NCBI GenBank assembly: GCA_030272155.1
Contig: CP126191.1
Location: forward strand, 3,122,501-3,186,500
Direction of reading: 5' to 3'
Source: Tetradesmus obliquus
Taxonomy: Eukaryota > Chlorophyta > Chlorophyceae > Sphaeropleales > Scenedesmaceae
DNA: 64,000 nt
Shown: piece after piece, positions 35,701-46,900 of the stretch
How positions within the stretch are numbered: the first letter of the stretch is position 1
Layout: each line of letters starts with the position of its first letter
Made by a program: the position numbers and the translations under genes
The notes under the pieces: generated by a model
What the model was told of the DNA's origin: nothing
The model's input: only the letters and a program-made list of their open reading frames with translations
Databases searched by the model: none

Positions 35701-37424
35701 AGCAGCACCTACGCCAGTTGACCGTGTGTTGAGCTGGCAGCAGCTGCACAAGATACACGCCTGCCTCCTTGTTCGTCTACTGCATGCAAGCTGGATGACT
35801 GCAAGATACATGACAACACATCAAGCTGCTGTTCAATGCTCAGGTGTTGATTTGCAGAAGCTGAAGGCGCACTCACTCCAGCTTGATCAGCTTGCGCTTC
35901 TTCAGGGCGTCAGCCTCAGCCTTGGGCAGCTCATTGCCAGCAGCAACAGCAGCCAGCTGCGCCTGTGCGCCATCTGTCACACTGTCCACCTGCACATGAT
36001 ACCAGCGGATGCAGGAGCCAGCAGCCAGTAAGTGTACATATGTATCTCCGGTAAGCCTGCTGCCTGTCAAAGCAAAGTAGCTGGGCAGCCACCGGGTGCA
36101 TGCACGGAGTGCATCGTTCTGGCAACAGCCACAGCATTTGCTGCGCCAGAAGGTACAAGCCACAGGGCATCAATTGCAGCTGACAGCTTCTGCTGCCGAA
36201 TGCTCCTGCCATTTGCAGTGCGGACTGCAGCAGCAGTGTGGGTCCCTCTGCTGTGCTTGAAGCATCAGCAGTGCACCTCCTGTCACAGGACCCGCAGTGC
36301 GCAGCAGCGAAGCAGCTGTGACAGGCAGTGCTGCTGCAGCCAGAGCAGCTGCCATCGCTCAGCATTCCCTGCTATCCTACTATCTGTTGCTGCTGAATCT
36401 GCTGCTGCTGTGGCGCACCTTGCGCACTACGCGTGGCTCGCCTGCTGACTTGTCCAGCGCCACCCAGCGCTGCTGCATGGCCTGCTTGAAGCCCACGTCC
36501 GACACGTCACCAGGCAGCTGAGACTGCAGCCGAGCAACAGCACATGGCCAGCAGCAGGCGCACAACAGCAGGCAGCAGCAGCGAAGCATTTTTTTCAGGA
36601 GACGCCTATGTGCAGCCCGGCACCTTGGAATCTAGCTGCGCACGCGCTACATGAGTCCAGCTGCCTGGCACGCCGTTGCTTTGGAGAACCCGCCCGTCAC
36701 TCCTTACTTGGCACACAAGAAACAGCTGCACGTGACTGCTGCTGGGCACCATGGTATTTCATACGCATACTGCAAAGCAGCTAATCAGCAAATACAAGCT
36801 TCACAGCAACAAGAAGCAAGCAGCACACCTTCAGCTGCGCCAGTGTGATGCCGTCTGCAGGCACAGCATTGAACAGCTGCACCTCTGGCGAGCCTGCGCT
36901 GAGGTAGGCCTGCGCCTCACTGGTCAGCACAAAGCGCGAGTGGCTGATGTCCTGCAAGCAGCAGCGGCACGAGACAAAGCACATGTTGCTGATGCAAGCA
37001 GCGGCGGCGTGAGGCCAAGCACAGTTGTGCGGAATGCCAGATAAGGTCAACGACTTATGCACTACATGTGGATGCCACTGCAGAAGGTGACAGATGCTGG
37101 TGCTGTTGGTGAATTGAACTTTCAGGCGTAGGAGGGTTTCAACGTAGGGTCTTGGCAACCTTTACCCAGACTGCCGCTGTGTTAGGCGCAGATCGTGTTG
37201 GTTGCTGCTGTTGTGTGCTACAGCCCCTGGTGACAAGTTCTGCAGGCCATTGACAGCGGGCCCACCTCTACTGTAATCATCTCAGCAGCCTCTAAACTCT
37301 TGATGATTCCAACGACTTTGAGGTGGTCCTGGCCCACTGCTGTGGCAAAGTCACCAGAGTCTGGGATGCCATCTGCCGAGTCTGCCAGCTGCTGCAGCAG
37401 TGCCTGCTCTATGTCGGCAGCCAT
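32780..37424 (-). CDS. FARSA: Cytosolic phenylalanyl-tRNA synthetase alpha subunit (495 aa)
   Basis: Charges tRNA-Phe with phenylalanine as an alpha2-beta2 enzyme. Eleven exons in transcript order: 37424-37266, 36951-36829, 36523-36419, 35989-35877, 35647-35555, 35281-35191, 34818-34615, 34313-34171, 33876-33738, 33476-33391, 33011-32780; sum 1,488 bases. The N-terminus has the winged-helix tRNA-binding region ([10 protein letters not shown] ... [11 protein letters not shown]). The catalytic core shows motif 2 ([23 protein letters not shown]) and motif 3 ([19 protein letters not shown]), with [14 protein letters not shown] between. Length is close to the usual ~500 residues of eukaryotic cytosolic enzymes, and no transit peptide is seen. 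It shares a 394-base 5' region with OEP80. Confidence 0.95.
33332..33374. repeat. CAAA-type simple repeat in an intron
   Basis: Repeated ACAA/CAAA units in the intron between the last two exons of the synthetase gene. Confidence 0.85.
34496..34543 (-). repeat. Ghost cassette: intact 48-base copy of exon 7 end
   Basis: In the intron 34314-34614 of the synthetase gene, a copy of the last 48 bases of exon 7 lies 119 bases away. It is preceded by AG and followed by GT, is in phase 0 at both ends, and encodes the same 16 residues (PAASDTF ... LARVK). The only base difference seen is synonymous (GCA/GCG). Confidence 0.9.
34950..34979 (-). repeat. Ghost copy of exon 7 start in intron 6
   Basis: CTGCAG-GTGCGCAGCCAG recurs about 156 bases upstream (in transcript sense) of the real acceptor at 34818, with 2-3 changes over 28 bases. 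It keeps the AG and the first codons VRSQ. Confidence 0.85.
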
Positions 37425-37818
37425 ATCGCTGCCAATTGTCTCAAAGGTTGTTTTATGTAGCTAATACGCTAATAGTTTGCAGCAGGTAGCGATCAAGCAG
37501 CAGTGGACAGCTATCAGATAGAAAATCGCGTGGTGACCTTGTGCCGTAGCGTTCCCTGCAATCAGTGGCTCGAAAGAGTAACTGGTCATACATGGATGGT
37601 GAAGTTCAGAGTCTCCGTATGATCATTGGTGGGCGCGTCACTTGCAAAACCTCAGCAGTACGGCCCCTAGGAGGAAGAGCTCAGCCAAGCCGCAGCAAGC
37701 ACGTTGTATTTACGTATCGACCATACGTACGTGTGCTTGCAGTCCAAGTGGTTCACTCTCTGCTGCTCTCTACTACTGCTGCGTCCTGTACAGTTGAGGC
37801 AACATAGCATGCTTTGAC
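37425..37818. promoter_or_regulatory. Shared 5' region of FARSA and OEP80
   Basis: 394 bases between divergent start codons; somewhat richer in A/T than its surroundings. No specific box was recognised. Confidence 0.5.
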
Positions 37819-40800
37819 ATGGATCAACTGCTAAAGTCCCTAAACGACTTGCACCAGGCAGCAAGCAGCGTATGTCTGCACTTGCAGCAGCTACCTGCTA
37901 GCCTGACACAAGTTGGAAGGAGCAACAACCCCAGCAGCGCTAGCCCATATGCGCTGATTAGTACTCGCAGCTGCAGTCACAGCAGAGCCTGCAGCCAGGG
38001 AAGCGGCAGGCGCATCCACTTTGCACCTCCGTTTGCTGCAATCAACAATGCTTTTACTGCCCAAGGTAGCGGCGCAGGGGGCCAGGCAGCTGGCAAAGGT
38101 GGCAGATCAAACGGCAAGGGCAGCAGCAGCAAGCAGGAGGAGGAAGATGAGGAGCGTATACTGATCAGCGAGGTATGCAGTAGAATGTTGCTGCTGTACA
38201 AAACGGCTTGTTGCTGAGAGTTCTACTGCTGTGCGAGAGCATCAAGCCATACTTCTGAGGGCACGTAGCTGCTGCAGTTGATGTTGAAAGCAGCGCGAGC
38301 ATTCATGCGTGCATGCATGCAGCTGGGACGTGCACCAAAGCACTTGCCCTGCAGTCTGGGGCCGCCAAGCTGTGCAGACCGGCCAGGCATTTGGCATCTT
38401 GTGCCTTTTGTTAACATGTGCTGTGACAAGCTTGCCGCCAGCAAACAACTTTGTTTCGCATCCTGTTCCTCCAGTAATGCTTGCACCATCCTGCTCACAC
38501 ACACAGTGCTATGCAGCACACATCGGCACACTTCAAAACACAGCAGCAGCACCACCTGCAGGGCTGGAGCCACTGCAATCACGGCTTCACCTATCCCACA
38601 TCCACTTAATCTCTCTTGCTGCACCTTGCCCCTCCCCCCCCTCCCAGGTTGAGGTGGTGGGGGTGTCAGAAGATCTTAAGCGCATCGCATATGACGCGCT
38701 GACCACGCGGCCCAACTTTGCCTACACGCTCAAGGAGGTGCAGGCAGACCTGAAGCGCGTGTTTGCCACCGGGTGGTTCAGCAGCTGCGTGCCAGACGCA
38801 GAAGATACTCGCGATGGCGTGAAGCTGGTCATCAAGGTACGCAAATAGGCTGCAGGGCATGCTGGCGCGCATTGCCTTGCATTCTTCGCTGCTTGCTTTG
38901 CCGCTTCTCCCTGCCGCCTCACCCCGCTGCCCCTCCCCCACGTGGCCGCCGGCCCAAGCTGCTCAGTCTGGCGGGCATTGCGGTGCGGTCGTTGCGCGCT
39001 CACTGGATCCCTTGCTCCCTCGTGCTAGTTACTCGCCCTGCTGCCAGACGGGTGTTGGTAGTACTGCGCTGCTGCACTGTCTCGCTGCCTCTCCTGCCCC
39101 ACACTTGCTGCTCATACTCATTGCTGCAGGTGGCCGCCAACCCTGAGCTGCGGGTGTGGTGGCATGCACTGCTAACCAGCCCTCTCCCTGCTCACAGCAT
39201 ACCTTGTTCTTTTTCTTATTTGCTCTTTGCTTGCTCTTTGCTCTATGTGCATTGCTGCAGGTGGCCGCCAACCCTGAGCTGCGGGGTGTGGTGGCGCGCG
39301 GCGCGGACGCACTGCCCACGGCGGTGCTGCAGAAGGCGATGCGGCCGCTGTACGGCGGCCCGCTCAACTTTGTGGCCTTCAGCAGGGCCGTGGAGCGGCT
39401 GGACGGCTGGTACAGGGAGCGCGGCATACTGGGCCAGGTGCGGCGCTGAGGTGGTATATGTGTCGTGCAGCGCCTTTTGAGGGAAAAGCAGCTGAGCATG
39501 GTGTGGAGCAACGCAGAGCAGTTGGCACATGTGCTGCACTGAGCAGTTGGGCACAGATTGGTGTGTTGAGCAGCTAGGCGCTATGCCCCAAAGGCTGCTC
39601 GCTCGCGTTCTTCCTTGCTTGTTTGATTGATTGCGTGTGTGCGTGGGAGAGTGCATGCTCGCTTGCTTGCTTGCACGCTTGCTTCTGTGCTTGCTTGGCT
39701 GCTTGGCTGCTTGCTAAGCTTGCTGTGCATGCTGCTGCAGGTGATTGACTTCAATTTTGAGGGAGGCATCGTGGACCTGACTGTGGGCGAGGCTGCAGTG
39801 GGCAGCATTGAGCTGGCCTTCCTGGACCCCGCCACCAACAGGTGGGGCTGGCAAGTGCGCTGTGTGGTGGTGCCGTGTTGTGGCAGCTGTCTCTGTGCAT
39901 AAGCTAGGTGCTGCCGGCAAGCAAACGCCTGCGTATTGTGCAAGTGCATGTGGACTTCCTGGACCCTGCCACCAACAGGTGGGAGTACTGTGCCGTGTCG
40001 AAATGCTGCATTGCTGCTGCGGTGGCATCAGCCTGGCAGAGTCTGACAGAGCTTGGCAAAGTTTGGCAGAGCATGGAAGAGTTGTGTGCTGCCTGCGAGC
40101 GTTATGCTTGCATCTTGCGCATGTAGTCCTAAGCTACTGTTTGGTGCACAGCATTGGTTGCGGCACCGTCTGGGACACCGTTTTGATTCCTCTCACACTC
40201 CTGCTTTTCACACTCACACTCTCCTTTTCGCTCCCTCCTTGCAGCCCCAAGGCGCAGGGCGCCACCAAGCCGGGTGTGATCCGGCGCCACCTCACCACGC
40301 AGCCGGGGCGCGTGTACAGCCTGCGCCAGGCCAAGGCCGACATCGACAGCGTGTACAGCACGGGGCTGTTTGAGGACGTGAACATCGTGCCGCAGGAGGC
40401 GGAGGACTCCACTGAAACACAACCCAAAGTGAGGCTGTGATGCACACGCTTGCTGCTGTTGCTGCTGCCGTGTTTCAAGTGTTTTGTTACCTTTTGGACT
40501 GCACTGAAACACAGCCCAAGGTGATCATACTTCCGGCATATGTGGCTGCAGTGGTGTAGGGGTTGCACACGCGTACCTATGTACTGGCAGATGGATAAAT
40601 AATAGTTTATGGTGGACTGCACACAGACGCAGCTCACCCACATGCTCTGCCCTCCCTCGCTGCAGGTGGACCTGACGGTCAACCTTGTGGAGCGCAAGAC
40701 TGGCGGGCTGGGCGCGGGCACGGGCATCAGCGCTGCGGGGCGCGGCAGCGGCAACATGCCGGGCTTTGTCGGCAACTTTACATACAGGTGGGGCTGCGGC

Positions 40801-43599
40801 TGCGCTGGCTGGCTTGTCAGAGTCATACCTGGTCTATTTGTGGCATGTTTGCCATGTTCAGAGTTCTGGCTTTGCAAGCGTACTCCTGGTATGTTGCGCT
40901 CCAGCTTTGCAAACAAGTGTGGGGCACGTCTGGACATCGGCCAGTCGCCGTCATAGCACACTGTCGACCCAGCAGCGCACTCAAGCAAGATAAGCGTACT
41001 CGCCTGTTGCAGCTGCTGCTGGTATTGTCCAATCCTGCACACACACACTGTGCACGCTTGCTCAGTTCATCCCGCTGCTGCTGCTGCTGTCGCCGTTGCT
41101 GCCGCTGCTGCTGCCGCTGCTGCTGCTGCTGCAGCCAGCGCAACCTGCTGGGGCTGAACCAGAAGCTGTCTGCGCTGGTGGAGCTGGGCCAGGCTGACAG
41201 CCTGTTCAGGCTGCAGTGGGTGGACCCATGGATCCGTGGCGACCCCAACAGGACAAGCATGACCCTCAGCATGATGAACACGCGGTGAGGCGGCTGAGGG
41301 AGGTGGAGCAGGGAAATGCTTGTCTTGCTGCTGCTGTGGTTGCTGGAATAGGGTGTGTCTGTGCTTTATTAATTGTGCTCATTTGTTGTGCGGCCGGGTG
41401 TGCTGCATGACACCTCGCACCGCATGCACCAACGATTTGCGCCACCAGCGTCTGCACCCTGCTGCTCATGTGCGTGACACCCCTGCTCATGTGTGTGTGA
41501 CACCCCTGCTCATGTGTGTGTGACACCCCTGCTCATGTGTGTGTGACACCCCTGCTCATGTGTGTGTGACACCCTGCGCTTGCATGTGACACCCCTGCTC
41601 ATGTATGTGACACCCTGCTGCTCATGTGTGTGACGCCTGCTGCAGCACGTCTGCTGCCGGCATCCACGGCAAGGCCCTGGAGCCGGCTGCATCAGCTGCT
41701 CATGTGTGTGACGCCTGCTGCAGCACGTCTGTGACACCCTGCTCACGTCTGTAACATCCTGCTGTGTGTCTGCAACGCCCGCTGCAGCACGTCCGCTGCC
41801 GCCATCCACGGCAAAGCTTTGGAGCCGGATGCATCGCCAGCAGATGCTGCTGCTGATGCGCGTGGTGCTGCCGGTGGCGTGACGCTGGGCCGCCTGGTGG
41901 CTGGCACTGAGTGGAGGCGGCCCCTGGCAGCAAACTGGAGCGGCATCGCAGGTGCATGTGGTGTAGTGTGCTCTCATGGCAGTTTTGCCTGCTGTAATGT
42001 GCAGAAAGGTCCCACGCTGTTGTGCTGAAGCTGCTGTTTGGTACATAGTCGAGCGTACTGCGGCAGCAGCGCTTGCAAGCCTTGTCATGTGTCCGGCATT
42101 TACCAGCTGCAGTGCACGACAGCCGGTACGTGGGATCAAAACAGCAAGCTCATGCAGGTGCACAACAGCATCAGCATCTTCTCACACAAATGCAGCCCAC
42201 TCCTGTTGTTTCAACTATGCACATGTCTCAAATCTGGCTCGCAGGCCTGACCTGGCAGCGCAGCTGCTGCATGGACAGCCACGGCACGCCGCTGCTGAGT
42301 GATGCTTATGGCGCGCCGCTCACCTTCAGCGGACGGCCCAGTGACAGCATGATGCTGGGCGTCATCAGCGGCTCCTACAGGTGCGGGATTACTGCGCATT
42401 TCTTTTTCAGTCGCTCAAGTATGGACTGCATGTGCCTGTGCATGATGCTGGGCGGTCCGCAGCTCCTACATGTGCAGGATAACCGTGTTCGCAGATGGAC
42501 GTCTGTGCTTGTCCGAGGTTGGAATGCAAATGCATGTGTGAGATGGCAGCAGTTCCACTTTCAAGTTCAGCTGCGCGGCTGCATGATCATATCACTGCCT
42601 CTCTTGCAAACACCCCAAGCATTGCGCCGCTGCTTCTCCGCGCCACATGACTCATGTGTCACCACATCCCACTTACGCCGCAATCCCTACTGCAGCGCCA
42701 ATGACGGCAGCTCTATGGGCATCTCCCTAGAGCAAGCGCTGCCGCTGCACCCCGCCTGGCTCAACTTCAACCGCCTGCGGCTGCGGCTGGAGCAGCCAGT
42801 CACGCTGGGCCCGCTCACCCTGCAGCTGCGGGGCAAGGCAGGCAGCGTGTATGGGGACTTGCCACCATACGAGGCTTTCCCGCTGGGTGGCACGAATAGT
42901 GTGCGTGGCTATGCGGAGGGAGGTGTGGGCTCGGGGCGGCACTTTGTGGAGGGCACGGCAGAGCTGCGGTGAGGCTGGTTGGCAGAGGTAGATGCAGTTC
43001 TTTTGCGCCAAAGACAATACTGCACCTGCATCTAACACCTGCCGCTGCATCTTTTGCATCGCATGCTACAAACCAACAACAGGTTGCTGCTGGCCAAGCC
43101 AATGCATGATTGCTGCCGACACCTCTTTGTAAGGTGTCTTCCCTGCTGCTGCTCGTTTGATGTCTGTTTTAGGTGGCTGCTGGCCAAGCCGGTGCATGGC
43201 ACGCTGTTTGCCGACTATGGCAGCGACCTGGACTCGGGCGAAAGTGTGATTGGGGACCCCGCAGGCACGCGCGGCAAGCCAGGCAGGCAAGTGGTAAAGG
43301 CGTGCTGCGTAGTGCTGCACGGGCAGGGCAGGGCGGGGATTGCTGGTGGGGAGAGCGTGATGGGGGACCATGCGGGCACGCCAAGTCAGGCAGGCAAATA
43401 GCGCCTTATTTTGGATGCGTAGTGCTACATAGGTCAGGGCGGGGATTAGTGGCAGCACTGGTGGCATGGTACTGCGCATCTTGTGCGGTTGTGCTGCATG
43501 CGCGGCATGCTGCGGCGTGTTGCAGGTGTAGGAGCCTCTCAATGTTTGGCTGACTCGACCACTATCCGACAACACCGCTGCTGTGCTGCTTGCGGTCTG

Positions 43600-43662
<63 letters not shown>

Positions 43663-43782
43663 AGTGGCTACGGCTGTGGCGGCGGCATACGCATTGACTC
43701 CCCGCTGGGCCCTGTTCGGCTGGAGTATGCTTGGAACGACCAGCGGCGGGGCCGCTTCCACGTGGCTCTCGGCTACGACTGA
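37819..43782 (+). CDS. OEP80: OEP80, Omp85-family outer envelope protein of the plastid (693 aa)
   Basis: Essential insertase-type beta-barrel of the chloroplast outer envelope, BamA/Toc75 family. Twelve exons: 37819-38172, 38648-38836, 39261-39437, 39741-39841, 40245-40428, 40666-40787, 41135-41284, 41788-41951, 42245-42380, 42696-42968, 43173-43286, 43665-43782; sum 2,082 bases. After an N-terminal targeting/low-complexity stretch ending in [11 protein letters not shown] come the POTRA domains ([15 protein letters not shown]-like [19 protein letters not shown], then [21 protein letters not shown]). The barrel follows, with the Omp85 signature [18 protein letters not shown] near residue 600 and a C-terminal strand ending LGYD. 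The ERILISEV start of the first POTRA is like plant OEP80 rather than Toc75. The last intron starts with GC (AG-GCAAGT). Six of its introns and its 3' flank carry ghost copies of exon edges. Confidence 0.92.
39121..39172 (+). repeat. Ghost copy of exon 3 start (OEP80 intron 2)
   Basis: GCTGCAG plus GTGGCCGCCAACCCTGAGC occurs 131 bases before the true acceptor, nearly identical over about 45 bases, including a GT where the copy could be left again after eight codons. Confidence 0.92.
39946..39984 (+). repeat. Ghost copy of exon 4 end (OEP80 intron 4)
   Basis: TTCCTGGACCCTGCCACC then AACAG-GTGGG recurs 137 bases after the real donor at 39842, with the GT kept. Confidence 0.9.
40497..40526 (+). 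repeat. Ghost copy of exon 5 end (OEP80 intron 5)
   Basis: CACTGAAACACAGCCCAAG followed by GTGA lies 92 bases after the real exon end, with three base changes. Confidence 0.85.
41461..41640. repeat. Minisatellite in OEP80 intron 7
   Basis: About eight copies of an 18-21 base unit CTGCTCATGTGTGTGACACC. The unit resembles the GTGTGACAC repeats in the giant gene's introns. Confidence 0.9.
41638..41697 (+). repeat. Ghost copy of exon 8 start (OEP80 intron 7)
   Basis: GCTGCAGCACGTCTGCTG and GCATCCACGGCAAGG match the real acceptor and exon start 142 bases downstream. A third short partial copy (GCTGCAGCACGTCTG) sits near 41718. Confidence 0.9.
42438..42478 (+). repeat. Ghost copy of exon 9 end (OEP80 intron 9)
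   Basis: CATGATGCTGGGCG and AGCTCCTACA recur 93 bases after the real copy. The donor region is degraded. Confidence 0.75.
43075..43107 (+). repeat. Ghost copy of exon 11 start (OEP80 intron 10)
   Basis: AG-GTTGCTGCTGGCCAAGCC precedes the real AG-GTGGCTGCTGGCCAAGCC by 90 bases. Confidence 0.88.
43345..43398 (+). repeat. Ghost copy of exon 11 end with GC donor (OEP80 intron 11)
   Basis: GTGATGGGGGACC ... CAGGCAG-GCAAAT matches the real exon end 107 bases upstream, including the unusual GC in place of GT. Confidence 0.85.
43601..43664. repeat. CTG microsatellite acting as acceptor tract
   Basis: About 20 CTG units directly before the last OEP80 exon; the run itself ends in the acceptor CAG. 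Confidence 0.97.
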
Positions 43783-43828
43783 AGCAGAGTTACAGCTTTC
43801 ACGTTCTACAGCATCATGTGCTTGCCCC

Positions 43829-43925
43829 GTGCGGCTGGAGTGTGCATGGAGTATGTATGGAGTATGCATGGAATGACTAGCGGCGGGGCCGCTTCCATGT
43901 GGCTCTGGGCTATAGTTTGAAGCAG
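43829..43925 (+). repeat. Ghost copy of last OEP80 exon in the 3' flank
   Basis: AGCGGCGGGGCCGCTTCCA and the following bases, to just past the stop, recur about 137 bases downstream of the real copy. A GGAGTATG sub-repeat is also present. It is not translated because it follows the stop. Confidence 0.9.
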
Positions 43926-46900
43926 CAGAGGTGGAGGCAGTGCCTGAGTGTCCCCTTCTATCGGGCTGTCCTGGTTGTCGCTTGTGACTAGCCGGTAGGG
44001 TCTTGCTCAGTCTGGTGATGCAGACAAGGGGAAGAGCCATATGGAGATGCATCTCTGAGGGATGCAGCCGTTGGCGGAGTGGCGCTGGATAAGGGCTAGT
44101 ATACCGGGCTACCTATGCCTGCCGGCAAGATGTGCGGCCTTTGTGTGTGTGATGCACGGCAATATGGCAATGCCACACTGCACAGCTTGTGGTGCATGCA
44201 TGATGCACATGCCTGCTGCACTGAGGCCCTTTATTGCTGCTCAGGCACTGGACGCAGGCACCAGCAGCTCTTAACATGGCTGTCATTGGCATGTGCTGCT
44301 GGCATAAACCAAGATTGGTGCTTGATGATCTGCATGCATCCATCAGCTGTTGCCTGGACAACTTGCCGAGTCATTGCTGGGCACTGCTGATGTGATGACT
44401 ACGTGTACTTCTGTCATGTAGGGTGTTGTTGCTTTCAGGGCCTACAAGCCAGAGCTGCTTGACATGGTTCTACTGTTTGTTGGCGTCAGGTGTAACTGTG
44501 CAACTGTATCTCTTTTTGGGAGTAGAGGTGGTGCAGGGTGAAGATCATTATGTTACTGGTCACCTCAGCCTGTTGAGGTTGACGCGTGTGGTAGGCCCAC
44601 CAGACCCTAGTATGCCATACCAGTGGCCCTAGTCTAACTGCTGCTCAGAAAGTGAGCACGGTGCCGGCCTGCATTACAGAAATCCTACAGCTGCCAACAA
44701 CTGCATGGCAGGCACTCCCTCGCATTCGCATCGCAGACAGATCCTGTGCATGATCCTGTGTCCCTTCTCGCTATGTGAGTACGCAGTATGCTGCATTGTG
44801 CTTGTGATGCTTGCCTGCATGCACGCTGTAACTCTTTATACTGTGGCTGAACCCCAAATAGAGAGGCAATAATAGTCGTAGTTTCCGCTCCGTACGGGGC
44901 GCGGTTGCCGATGCCGATGACAAGGTATGGCTTACAAGAAGACTATCATTATTATTATTATGTGGCTGAAACCCTGGACAGCAGTCACCTTGCTGGCAAC
45001 CACGACCCACACTCACGATATGTGTGTTACACACGGGCCACAGCCCTCAGCACTCCGAGTAAGTGGATGCACCAGATGACCGTGCAGGCAGTGCCTGCAG
45101 CGGTGCAGATGCACATCACCAGCAGCAGTGTCACACATGCATTGTGTTGCGCAACAAAACAGTAGTAGTACCCGCAAGGCAGACATGCGGCGCCTGGGCA
45201 TTCAGGCGACGAAATAGTACTGCAAGCACTACCAGCAATGACTGCCGCTTCGCACCACGACAACCAGCTGAGTTCATGAAGATCAGGGCAGCTTCTAAGG
45301 TGTACATCTTTTGCGCCTGCAGGCTTCCCTGAGCTCCAACTCACAGCAGTTTGAAGAAATGAAGGCACAGTGCAGCATGCAGCGCTGTGCGCACTGTGCA
45401 AGCACACCAAAGTGCAGTAAATGCGACTCAACCCCATACATAGCTCATGTGGAGGGCCCCAAAGGGGTCGCTGTTCCACGGCACGCAACACACACATAGG
45501 ACTGATGAAGACAGGCTCGCTCCTGAAAGATCACAGCACCGCAGCAACACGACAGCATGCATTCGTGCAGACACTCATGCAATCCCGCCTTGTCAGCACC
45601 ACACAATGCACTCAGCTGCCGCCAGCATCAACAAATGCTGCGGTGCAATGATCTGGGAACACGCAGCAGTGCCCTCTTCCCGCTGCTGTGCAACATGTCC
45701 CTGCGTTTAGGAACCACAGCGCCAGCTTGCACCTCCGTACGCTCACTGCACTTAAGTTCAGAAGCACTGCCCGCCCAGCAGTGATAACAGCAACCCCAGA
45801 GAAACGCAGCATCCCCAGCATACTCCTCTACCAAGTTTTATTGACGACCAAGCAGACCCCCTAGACCTCACATCCGCACCAGGCAGCACATGGAGCCGTC
45901 ACAAACGGCGCCCATCTAGCAATGAACGCAGTTGCTGGGTAGCCAACTCGAGCCACACATAGCCTCAGCCGCCAACAGTACATCGCGACCCCGCCTCGAC
46001 ACCTGCACTGAGCATAACGTCTGCTGCACGTGCAGTCACGGTGAGGCTCTTGCTTGCCAGAGTGCAGGCTGCCAGTGTGCTGGTGTATGTGGCCGACTCC
46101 TGCTGACAGTGATAGGATCAAGTGGCAACCATATCACAGCTTGTTTGCTGGTGCACGACTGAGTTTTTGTTGGCTGACATTGGAAGTGCGAAGATGCAAA
46201 CTCTGGACCCATGCGTACCCCAGTTTGCTGGTGATGACCATGCCAACGGCGGAGAGCGCGCCACAACACTTTCAAACCCAGACCTGCCAGCAGGCAGTTG
46301 CCGTGCACAGCCAAGCCCCATAAAGTAGACAGTGCACAATCATACGAGATACGCAAGGAGCAGGTGCTGTCCGTGCCAACACCAACAAACAATGCAGAGT
46401 GCACCATCCCAATTGAATTTGTTTTTATTTTATTTTCATCACCAAGTCACACTCTTGATGTGGGTGCGTCGCACACACCCAGAAGCCCCGGGCCAAGACA
46501 GACGTAGCGCACCCACAACCAGGGCTACAGCCACTGTAGTGAGCCGTGCAGCTGCTGCCTTGAGCAGGCCCACCACATATCACCACAACCAACCAAGCCA
46601 GCAAGTCAAGCAGCACTGAGGCGGGCCAGCACTCTCCATGAAAGAACAGGTGCCTGATGTATGCACCCTGGCCTTGTGGCAGGCAGATGCCTCAAGGACA
46701 GACAGCATGGCAAGCTGCAGCCAGATGCATTGAGGCCCCCAGACACAATAAGACAGTACAACACACGACACCCTGCCCAGCTGAGAAGAGATGGCAGGGA
46801 GACGAGCACACATATGCTTCTACACACACAAGCATGCCAGCCACACGCATGAGAGATGCTGCAGCAGCGGCGCCCAGCAATGTGCACAACGGCCTGCTTG

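Noticed and set aside
41461-41640. Regular repeats with spacers resembling a CRISPR array
   Set aside because: Units are contiguous and imperfect, within a nuclear intron; it is a minisatellite.
44040-44130. Sequence with a GGCGGAGTGGCGC stretch like part of a tRNA D-arm
   Set aside because: No matching acceptor stem or T-arm was found around it.
45027-45497. 156-codon minus-strand open frame rich in Cys
   Set aside because: Composition is that of random TG/CA-rich sequence; no repeat of known motifs and no exon partners.
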